Positions 45,924 to 52,542 of a DNA stretch of 64,000 nucleotides are shown here, one piece after another (positions within the stretch are counted from its first letter, which is position 1; every line of letters begins with the position of its first letter). Origin of the DNA: Corynebacterium callunae DSM 20147. Lineage in GTDB: Bacteria > Actinomycetota > Actinomycetes > Mycobacteriales > Mycobacteriaceae. A program made the translations under genes and the position numbers. The notes beneath the pieces are model-generated. The model ran no database searches, was not told where the DNA came from, and worked only from the letters and a program-made list of their open reading frames with translations. The stretch spans positions 434,001 through 498,000 of the forward strand of contig NC_020506.1 in NCBI RefSeq assembly GCF_000344785.1, read 5' to 3'.

Positions 45924-46576
45924 ATGTCGAAGGTATACGTGTTCAACGAGTACGGCGGCCCGGACAACCAGGAACTGATCACCCGCAGCACCCCCAGCCG
46001 GCCCCGGGAGAACTCGGGGTCAAGGTCCACGCGGCCGGGGTCAACCCACTTGATTGGAAGGTCCGTTCCGGGGTTGCCGGAACCCCGCGAGAGCTTCCGG
46101 CACCCCTGGGCGCGGAGGCCTCCGGGATCGTCACCGCCGTTGGAGACGATGTGGAGGGCTTCGCGGTCGGCGATCAGGTGCTCGGCCTGGTGGTCCCCGG
46201 CGTCGGCGGATATGCCGAGGACACCCTGCTGGTGGCAGAGAGTACCGTGCTCAAGCCGGAGGAGATCTCGTTCACCGACGCCGCCGCGATCCCGGTCGCT
46301 GGGGCGAGCGCCTACGCCGGCACTCACCAGGTCGAGCTTGAACCAGGCCAGTCGTTGCTGATCAATGGGGCCGGTGGTGGGGTCGGGCTGATGGCCGCGC
46401 AGATCGGACGGGTCCACAAGTTCCAGGTCGTCGGCGTTGACCACGAGGACAAGCGCGAGCTCATCGAATCCACCGGTGCTATCTTCGTCGCCACCAGCGA
46501 CGCCGTCGCGGAGCAGGTGCATGCGCTGCTCCCTGACGGTGTGGACATAGTCTTCGACCTAGTAGTACTTCGTTAG
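45924..46576 (+). pseudogene. Decayed NADP-dependent oxidoreductase
   Basis: Starts MSKVYVFNEYGGPDNQEL after GAGGAGAGG, then shifts frame near 46000. It continues in another frame with FAVGDQVLGLVVPGVGGYAED and the NADPH motif INGAGGGVGLMAAQIGRVH. It stops abruptly after VDIVFDLVVLR at about 46560, lacking the last third. It is clearly paralogous to the intact gene at 39788 (about two thirds of residues look the same). Confidence 0.88.
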
Positions 46577-46670
46577 GTAGGGGCGTGCCCGCACCACGAT
46601 ATTGGATGCAACCTGTTCTTCTCCCGCCCCATAGAAAAGAACATGGGAGCTGGTGGGTTAAGATTCGAGG

Positions 46671-47252
46671 GTGAAGTCCCAGCTAGTTGCCTACATCGAT
46701 GAGTCCTCAGCTCGTCGCCCTCCGCGTAATCAGGAGTACATGGTTTGCGCAGCAATCCTTGACTCTGATGATTTAGACAAGGTGCGAGCGGAGTTACGTC
46801 CACTCCTCCTTCCGGGACAGATCAAACTGCATTGGACTGATGAACGAACCAGCCGGCGCCGCAAGATAGTAGAAACACTATCGACGATTGATTCCATGCA
46901 GGCCGTTATCACTCATCGCAGTGAACTAAGCAAAAAGACCGAGCGTTATCGCAGGAAATGCCTGGAACAGATGTATTTTGAGCTATCTTCTATGGGTATC
47001 TGCAACGTGACCTTGGAAGGCCGGCAGGAAGCACAAAACAGCAAAGACATCGAACATATCGTTGCCTTACAGGGCCAGGGTCAAGGCGCTGGTATCCGCT
47101 TACGGCATGTCCGAGGTGGGGATGATCCGTTGTTGTGGATTCCCGATATTGTGCTTGGTGCATTGAATTCTGTGTATCTGGGTGAGGAGCAGTACTGGGA
47201 CCAACTTCATGACAAGGCTATCCTCAACCGCCCCACACCGGAATCCTTATAG
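46671..47252 (+). CDS. DUF3800 domain protein
   Basis: A 193-residue protein starting at GTG (VKSQLVAYIDESS). The Asp/Glu in YIDES and an internal KLHWTDERTSRRR resemble DUF3800, a family with an RNase H-like fold often found in mobile regions and near defence genes. The C-terminal LLWIPDIVLGALN contains a conserved Asp. No partner gene is evident. A hairpin (GACCCTAGG...CCTAGGGTC) follows at 47263-47301. Confidence 0.75.
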   Translation: MKSQLVAYIDESSARRPPRNQEYMVCAAILDSDDLDKVRAELRPLLLPGQIKLHWTDERTSRRRKIVETLSTIDSMQAVITHRSELSKKTERYRRKCLEQMYFELSSMGICNVTLEGRQEAQNSKDIEHIVALQGQGQGAGIRLRHVRGGDDPLLWIPDIVLGALNSVYLGEEQYWDQLHDKAILNRPTPESL

Positions 47253-47329
47253 ATAAAGCGAAGACCCTAGGTCCAGTCGTCCGGCTGGGGTCCTAGGGTC
47301 GTCTTCCGATCCTGTCGTAACAGGTGGCT

Positions 47330-47348
47330 ATGTTAGCAATTCTAACAT
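47330..47348. promoter_or_regulatory. Dyad symmetry between DUF3800 and resolvase genes
   Basis: ATGTTAG-CAATT-CTAACAT is a perfect inverted repeat of 7 bases with a 5-base centre. It could be an operator or part of a recombination site. Confidence 0.4.
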
Positions 47349-47446
47349 TAATGCCCAACAAATCAAGGCAAAACTACCCCGAACCCGGGGTTGGGCCCGA
47401 CGATGTCCTGGTGAGCGGTGAGAAAGATATCCAGCGTGACACCTTA

Positions 47447-48058
47447 TTAAGGTGTCAGCATCTGGCTGTCAGCGGTGTGGGTATCTTTCGGCCTAGGTGG
47501 CAGGTACCGGTAGAGGGTAGTACGGGCAATACCTGTTTTCTCCACAATCTCGCGCATTGATAATCCTTCATTGCGCAGATGTTCCGCATAGCGCAGCTTA
47601 TCCGGGTCGACAACGCTGGGCCGGCCCACGCGCTTGCCCTTCGCCTCGGCCACTGCCCGGGCATGAGCCGCGCGCTCGACGGCATAGGTGCGTTCCATCT
47701 GCCCGAACAGCGAGAGGATCACCACCGCCAACTGCGCCATCGGATCATCCGGATTAGAAGAATCCACCGGGATGGGATCAGCCAGGGTGCGCACCCCAAC
47801 CTCACGCCCCTGAAGGTCATGGATCAGGTTCAGCGTGTCCCGGACGGTACGTCCCAACCGGTCCAGAGTGTGGACAACAATGACATCACCCTCGCGAGCG
47901 TGATCGAGTGCCCTCTGGAGTCCGGGGCGGTTAGTGGTGGATCCGGATTTTTTATCGATATAGATATATCTGTCGTCGATGCCTTCGTGGCGTAAGGCGT
48001 CGATTTGTCGGTCCAGGCCTTGTTTCATAGTTGATACCCGGGCATAGCCGATGTCCAT
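47447..48058 (-). CDS. Serine recombinase (Tn3-type resolvase family)
   Basis: About 203 residues from ATG 48058 (MDIGYARVSTMKQGLDRQ; catalytic Ser 9). DRLGRTVRDTLNLI and LFGQMERTYAVERAAHARA are the usual resolvase/invertase signatures. A C-terminal helix-turn-helix follows: GLSMREIVEKTGIARTTLYRYL. The frame continues upstream to 48148 without family features. A dyad that may be the crossover site lies just before the gene. Resolvases of this size belong to Tn3-like transposons or plasmids, but no transposase partner is present. Confidence 0.9.
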   Translation of the reverse strand: MDIGYARVSTMKQGLDRQIDALRHEGIDDRYIYIDKKSGSTTNRPGLQRALDHAREGDVIVVHTLDRLGRTVRDTLNLIHDLQGREVGVRTLADPIPVDSSNPDDPMAQLAVVILSLFGQMERTYAVERAAHARAVAEAKGKRVGRPSVVDPDKLRYAEHLRNEGLSMREIVEKTGIARTTLYRYLPPRPKDTHTADSQMLTP

Positions 48059-48061
48059 AGC

Positions 48062-48087
48062 CTGAATAGTACCAGAAGTATATTCAG
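48062..48087. promoter_or_regulatory. Possible res subsite/operator before the resolvase
   Basis: CTGAATA (48062-48068) and TATTCAG (48081-48087) form a perfect inverted repeat spaced 12 nt, directly upstream of the recombinase start. Tn3-type res subsites have this size and place. Confidence 0.5.
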
Positions 48088-48171
48088 CAGCAGGTAATAT
48101 GGGATGGGGTTGTGGGATAACTTCTGGAACAGGCTCGTGCTGGGGCAATGTGTTTTCTGCTTAGCGCCATC

Positions 48172-48207
48172 AAGGGTGTCCCACTTCCTTGGAACTGGGA
48201 CACCCTT
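48172..48207. repeat. Long hairpin related to one at 59883
   Basis: Seventeen-base arms (AAGGGTGTCCCACTTCC and GGAACTGGGACACCCTT, one mismatch) separated by TT. A shorter relative, GTGTCTCATTTCC-TT-GGAAGTGGGACAC, lies at 59883. Similar ends could come from an element whose two termini were joined. Confidence 0.55.
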
Positions 48208-48752
48208 CAGCAGCACGACCGCATGGCCATCCTTGTGAAGCGGTCCTCAGGTATCGCGAGTAGATGACTGTCATCTCCCTGACATGCCCACAGTGAATCA
48301 CGCCGCTTTATTTCCTGAATATGGCGAAGAGTGAGTCTGGGCCCTGCAGTAAAGGAAGGCTTGAGCACGGGGTTCGGGTGCTTGACCCAACATACGAGGG
48401 GTAGGTATGGCGATCTCAGGATGATTTGACCTGATGTGGTAGACCCAACAAATGTGAGGCGAGGCACGAGCACAAGAAACTGGTGGTCGTACTAGCGGGT
48501 TATCTCGTGGCGGTCGTGCTGGTGATATTCGGCCTCGGGATGATGTTGTAACCCGAGGTGCGACCAGCCAGGGGGACCTGACCCCAAAGGCGGAGAACGG
48601 ATGTCTCCGATAGCAGCTCCTCAAGGGGCCGCCAAACGAAGTTGCGAAAAAGCCGCCAAACAAGACTGCGAGTCACAGTCCGCATTCACGAAAATTGTCA
48701 CTTAATCCGTCATAATACCTATGTCACGTCAACGGTCTGAAAGGGAATGAAT

Positions 48753-48863
48753 ATGACAGTGTTTCCCGGCCTCGCCGAGTTTTCTCCACACCTTTCATAT
48801 TCTGGCGGGGACGATTGTCATATCAAGCAGTTGTGTCCGTCGCCGGATACAGAAGTCTTCTAA
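48753..48863 (+). CDS. Possible 36-residue peptide
   Basis: ATG 48753 is preceded by GAAAGGGAATGA. The frame gives MTVFPGLAEFSPHLSYSG and then two Cys-containing stretches, ending TEVF. It begins a probable transcript (TCATAATACC about 48709) that also covers the lipoprotein gene. No relatives are known to me; it may equally be untranslated leader. The 560 bases before it (48190-48750) hold no recognised gene. Confidence 0.3.
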   Translation: MTVFPGLAEFSPHLSYSGGDDCHIKQLCPSPDTEVF

Positions 48864-48947
48864 AAATGACATCAGCACCAGCGACTTCTAACTCTGACAA
48901 GCACTTTAAATCTGATAAATCTTTCCCTCTATATCTAAGGTGGGATT

Positions 48948-49232
48948 ATGAAGCCAAAAATTCTCTGGGCTGGTGCATTAGTGGGGATTATGGGCTTTTG
49001 CCTTAGCGCCTGCGCCAGTGATGATGTGGAGGCAGCTGAAGCCCTGGTTGAGGTCTTTAACCAAGAAGCCCAGGATCGTGATCTTGGCATTCATTATTGG
49101 GTGGGCGGGGTGTATTCCGTGATTGACGGTCAGACTGCCGATCCCTCACCCGATATGCCTGCCACAATTTTCGTGGAATCTGATCTGAAGGAATCGGATA
49201 TGGCAGAGCTCTCTGAAGCACTGAACTTATTG
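48948..49232 (+). pseudogene. Small lipoprotein gene cut by IS6
   Basis: Starts MKPKILWAGALVGIMG with lipobox LSAC (Cys 22), preceded by AAGGTGG. The mature part is acidic: VEVFNQEAQDRDLGIHYWVGG and IFVESDLKESDMAELSEALN. The IS6 element begins at 49233, replacing the C-terminus with six element-encoded residues before a stop. The family is unknown. Confidence 0.7.
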
Positions 49233-50079
49233 GGTGCTGTTGCAAAGTTGGGGCAGTAGGAAGACCGGCGTGGAATAATCAGAGCCATGGGCATCTTCTC
49301 CGGTCGGCATTTCCCCCGTGACATCATCCTGTGGGCGGTGCGGTGGTACTGCCGCTACGGGGTGAGCTACCGCGATCTCGAAGAAATGATGACCGAGCGG
49401 GGTGTGCCAGTCGATCACACCACGATCTACCGCTGGGTGCAGAACTACGCCCCTGAGCTGGATAAGCAGACTCGCTGGTACCGGCAGGTACCCGACTGGC
49501 AGGCCCGGTCCTGGCGGGTGGATGAGACCTATATTCGGGTCGGCGGCAGGTGGTGCTATCTCTACCGGGCTATTACCGCCGGTGGGCAGACCCTGGACTT
49601 TTATCTCTCCCCGAAGCGGAACGTGGCCGCAGCGAAGCGTTTCCTGGCCAAGACGCTGCGATCGAATACGACAGCCGGGTCCCCGCGGGTCATCAACACC
49701 GACAAGGCACCAGCTCTGGCCAAGGCAATATCCGAGCTGAAGGCGGAGGGAATCTGCCCTCAGACGGTGGAGCACCGGCAGGTGAAATACCTGAACAACG
49801 TTATCGAGGGAGATCATGGCCGACTTAAAAGAATCCTGGGGCCGAAGGGAGCGTTCAAAAACCGAATTTCCGCCTACCGGACGTTGAAAGGGATGGAAGC
49901 GATGCACTCATTGCGGAAAGGCCAGGGCACGATGTTTGCCTACGGGCAACCGAACCCGGACGCGGTGATCGTCAACCGGGTCTTCGAGACGGCCTGAGAA
50001 CGCCCACACGCAGCGGCCATCAGGGAATGAGAAACTGAGTCTTCGCTGCTCTCCCCCCCCCCAACTTTGCAACAGCACC
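49233..50079 (+). mobile_element. IS6-family element, copy 4 (intact)
   Basis: 847 bp with ends GGTGCTGTTGCAAAGTTGG and CCAACTTTGCAACAGCACC. It encodes a full transposase and resembles the corynebacterial IS1628 type. No 8-bp target duplication flanks it (ACTTATTG against TACCTGGG), as expected if replicon fusion or recombination between copies shaped the region. Confidence 0.92.
49287..49997 (+). CDS. IS6-family transposase, full length
   Basis: A 236-residue DDE transposase. The N-terminal helix-turn-helix spans WYCRYGVSYRDLEEMMTERG to HTTIYRWVQ. The catalytic acids are Asp in WRVDETYIRVGG (about 75), Asp in INTDKAPALAK (about 134) and Glu in LNNVIEGDHGRLK (about 169). It is the only complete copy in the window, so it is the likely source of activity for the six defective relatives. 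Confidence 0.95.
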   Translation: MGIFSGRHFPRDIILWAVRWYCRYGVSYRDLEEMMTERGVPVDHTTIYRWVQNYAPELDKQTRWYRQVPDWQARSWRVDETYIRVGGRWCYLYRAITAGGQTLDFYLSPKRNVAAAKRFLAKTLRSNTTAGSPRVINTDKAPALAKAISELKAEGICPQTVEHRQVKYLNNVIEGDHGRLKRILGPKGAFKNRISAYRTLKGMEAMHSLRKGQGTMFAYGQPNPDAVIVNRVFETA

Positions 50080-50121
50080 TACCTGGGTGCCTAACAAGAA
50101 ACAGGGGACAGCCCCCTCTGT

Positions 50122-50676
50122 CTACTTGCGCTTGTGCAAGTAGGGATAAAGCTTGAAAAAGTGCTGACTGGTCCATGCCGAGACTGCGGCAATGGCCAGT
50201 GCCGAAACGATGAACCAGGCGCTATTCTCCGGGAGAAACATGCCCACGAGGAGACCTGCTGCGGCAATCAGGATGGACAGCACAAGGCCCCAGTGTGTTC
50301 TGCCTAGGGGGTCCCGCCCCTTTGCATCCTCCCCAGAGTTGTTGGTTGATTTCGAAGCCAAATGAAACATGCGAACAAGGCAAACTAGGTAAAGGACGAT
50401 GAAGAAGCTGAGCCAACCCCATGACACCCCTTCTTTTGTTGCCCCCATGAAGACAGTGATAACGGCAGGGAGGAACGCGCTGAACCAGGCGTAGGATGCC
50501 TCTTCTTTTTCAGAGAGCTTTCCGCTGCCCCAGCCAAGCTTCTGGGCCCACTTTTCTCGCCAGTTTTTCCCTTCTACTTCTACCCGTGTGGATGCCGTTT
50601 CACTTTCTCCGGGGACATTCACCCCGTTGGCATGGGACGCCTTGGAACGGGGCTGGTCTCTGCGATTATGTGCCAT
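50122..50676 (-). CDS. Unknown four-helix membrane protein
   Basis: About 184 residues from ATG 50676 (MAHNRRDQPRSKASHANG). A hydrophilic N-terminus of about 75 residues contains NWREKWAQKLGWGSGKLSEKEE. Two hydrophobic pairs follow (FSAFLPAVITVFMG, LSFFIVLYLVCLV; then WGLVLSILIAAAGLLVG, FIVSALAIAAVSA). The tail YPYLHKRK is basic. I do not recognise a family. The frame runs up to 50943 across the duplicated segment, which argues for the later start. Confidence 0.6.
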   Translation of the reverse strand: MAHNRRDQPRSKASHANGVNVPGESETASTRVEVEGKNWREKWAQKLGWGSGKLSEKEEASYAWFSAFLPAVITVFMGATKEGVSWGWLSFFIVLYLVCLVRMFHLASKSTNNSGEDAKGRDPLGRTHWGLVLSILIAAAGLLVGMFLPENSAWFIVSALAIAAVSAWTSQHFFKLYPYLHKRK

Positions 50677-50737
50677 ACCTTCATCATGCTGGACTCTCGG
50701 CTTAATCGCGAGGGGAATCCAAATATGCACGTTTGGG

Positions 50738-51291
50738 GTATACCCTAATGAGACATCTTCAATGGACATAAAGACTATGTTGCACCAAATTGAAAACTGC
50801 CTTTTACAACACAATGTCGCAGAACTGTAGACCATAGCTGGTGTCTTGCTTCCCTGGCTGCATAACACAGGGGTCGCAACCCTTTCCGCTCCGGGCGGAG
50901 TGCGGATACTCTCAGGGCATGACTTTCGGATACCAACACACATGCATAATCTGCGGACTGTCCGCTGGCGATGGGTTCCTCATGATCGATCCTGGCCTTC
51001 TCCTTCAATCGGCCCGAAACGGAACTCTTGAAGATTTTTCAGACGAGACTGGCTGGCCCGTCACTATGTGGCTCTCAGCATGCAAAGACTGCTCTTCCCA
51101 CTGGGGTGACGATATGTATTACATCCATCTAGAGGCACTTCGCTGGCCTCACGAAGTTGATGATTGGGAGGCTCAGCTCAAGGCGAAAAACTGGTTTGCC
51201 TACTCTAACTGGGACTTCTACGCGGACAAGATCCGCAATCAGCAACTAACGCAGTCGCCCCCAGAGGGCTAGCCAGCACGATCCACCGTCA
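50738..51291 (+). repeat. Duplicated segment, copy B (uninterrupted)
   Basis: Matches copy A (23445-25494 without IS3) in the same direction. It contains the promoter-like GGACATAAAGACTATGTTGC stretch and the 117-residue gene, and ends where IS6 copy 5 begins. Confidence 0.8.
50919..51272 (+). CDS. Unknown zinc-ribbon-like protein, copy B
   Basis: A 117-residue relative of the gene at 25120 with the same cysteine clusters (HTCIICGLSAGDGF and SACKDCSSHWGDD). It differs at about ten residues and continues six residues further (TQSPPEG) because the TAG of copy A is CAG here. The ATG at 50919 follows CTCAGGGC. Both copies are open and the changes are mostly conservative, so selection may be keeping the protein. 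Function unknown. Confidence 0.7.
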   Translation: MTFGYQHTCIICGLSAGDGFLMIDPGLLLQSARNGTLEDFSDETGWPVTMWLSACKDCSSHWGDDMYYIHLEALRWPHEVDDWEAQLKAKNWFAYSNWDFYADKIRNQQLTQSPPEG

Positions 51292-51608
51292 GGTGCTGTT
51301 GCAAAGTTGGGGCAGTAGGAAAAGCGACGTGAAATAATCACAGCCATGGGTACCTTCTCCGGTCGTCATTTCCCCCGTGACATCATTCTGTGGGCGGTGC
51401 GCAGGTCACTGCCGCTACGGGGTGAGCTGACCTAAGATCTGGAGGAAATGATGACTTCAGCGGGGCGTGCCGGTCGATCACACCACGATTCTCACCGCTG
51501 GGTCCAGAAATACGCCCCTGAGCTGGACAAACACACTCGGTGGTACCGGCAGGTACCTGACTGGCAGGCCAGTTCCTGGCGGGTGGATGAGACCTATATC
51601 CGGGTACG
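51292..51608 (+). mobile_element. IS6-family element, copy 5 (5' part only)
   Basis: The GGTGCTGTTGCAAAGTTGG end and the first third of a frameshifted transposase (up to DETYIRV) are present. The rest is missing at a joint with a GAPDH-like fragment at about 51606. Confidence 0.88.
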
Positions 51609-51711
51609 GTGTCATCGGTAATCGGTGGTGACGTCGCTGACCCCGAGGAGTTCCATGTCCTCCTGGGCTCTCACCGCGTCGGCTACACGTTTACCGATGA
51701 CACCGTACCCG
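51601..51711. repeat. 21-bp inverted repeat at the IS6/GAPDH joint
   Basis: CGGGTACGGTGTCATCGGTAA (from 51601) is the exact inverse of the GAPDH start-region sequence at about 51691-51711, with about 70 bases between. It looks like a template-switch scar. Confidence 0.75.
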
Positions 51712-51740
51712 TTTACTGCAACCTTGATTTTATTCGGCAT
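51612..51740 (-). pseudogene. N-terminal fragment of an archaeal-type (type II) GAPDH
   Basis: After GGGAAGGAC the frame reads [18 protein letters not shown], then [18 protein letters not shown], and stops after 42 codons at the inverted-repeat scar. [15 protein letters not shown] with QxDMELxGV is the NAD-binding start of type II glyceraldehyde-3-phosphate dehydrogenase, rare in bacteria. It lies downstream of the DUF305 gene on the same strand, so it was probably part of the copper operon or a neighbouring unit before truncation. Confidence 0.7.
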
Positions 51741-51827
51741 GCTGATTGTCCTTCCCGGAAATCCTGGTTTGGCCCGATGGTCGTATGGTCGTGTTTCTCA
51801 TCTGGGGTGGTCGGGGAATGTCCTTGT

Positions 51828-52490
51828 TCAGAGCTCGTTGAGCATCTGCTCCATCTCGGCGATCTCGGCCTCCTGATCTTCAATGACCTGCTCAGCCAGA
51901 GCGATGGCCTGCGGGTTCTGGCCATCAGTGACCTCATCGCGGGCCATATCGACCGCGCCCTCATGGTGAGCGGTCATCTGCTCAAGGTAGAGCCGGGCAG
52001 CCTCGGTGCCCTGGGCGTCCTCGAGGGCTGTCATGTCCTCCTCGCTCATCATTCCACTCATCCCGCCATGGCCCATCTCACCCATATCACCGGTGACCGG
52101 ATCTTCTTCCCAGGTCTCGAGCATGGTATTCATCCGGTCGATCTCCGGGCCCTGGGCATCGATAACACCCTGGGCGAACTCGATGACCTCGGCCGGGATA
52201 TCGTCCTTGGCCAGGAGGATTTCACTCATCTCCACGGCCTGTTGGTGATGCGGGATCATCATCTGCGCGAACATGATGTCCGCGTCATTGTGCTCGGCGG
52301 AGACCTCTCCGGCCGCCCCCGTCTCTGTCTCAGGATCCGTGGTGGCCCCGGTCGTTTCGGTGGTGTCGGGGGCGGACGTAGTGGCGATGGTCGTGGTGTC
52401 GGTGTTTTCTCCCTCAGTGTTATCTGCGCAGGCGGACAAAACCAGGGTGGAGGTCAAGGCGAGAGCGGCGATGGTGATGGTGCGCTTCAT
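51828..52490 (-). CDS. DUF305 lipoprotein of the copper operon
   Basis: A 220-residue lipoprotein: signal peptide with LSAC (Cys 21), a long Thr-rich linker, then the DUF305 domain. It has two His pairs, QMMIPHHQQAVEMSE and QMTAHHEGAVDMARDE, and a Met/His-rich GEMGHGGMSGMM loop. These can bind copper. DUF305 proteins are frequent next to copper exporters. It is the third gene after the HMA protein and copB; GGGAACCCCC precedes ATG. Confidence 0.88.
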   Translation of the reverse strand: MKRTITIAALALTSTLVLSACADNTEGENTDTTTIATTSAPDTTETTGATTDPETETGAAGEVSAEHNDADIMFAQMMIPHHQQAVEMSEILLAKDDIPAEVIEFAQGVIDAQGPEIDRMNTMLETWEEDPVTGDMGEMGHGGMSGMMSEEDMTALEDAQGTEAARLYLEQMTAHHEGAVDMARDEVTDGQNPQAIALAEQVIEDQEAEIAEMEQMLNEL

Positions 52491-52542
52491 GGGGGTTCCC
52501 TTTCGGAGGTTGTGTATGGGGGAGTCGATGAAGGATTGAAAG

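Noticed and set aside
48480-48552. A short hydrophobic frame (LVVVLAGYLVAVVLVIFGLG)
   Set aside because: It would make a single membrane helix, but no start codon with a ribosome site is in frame; it may be a remnant.
26518-50087. 8-bp target duplications around IS6 copies 1, 2 and 4
   Set aside because: The flanking octamers do not match for any copy; the flanks have been exchanged.
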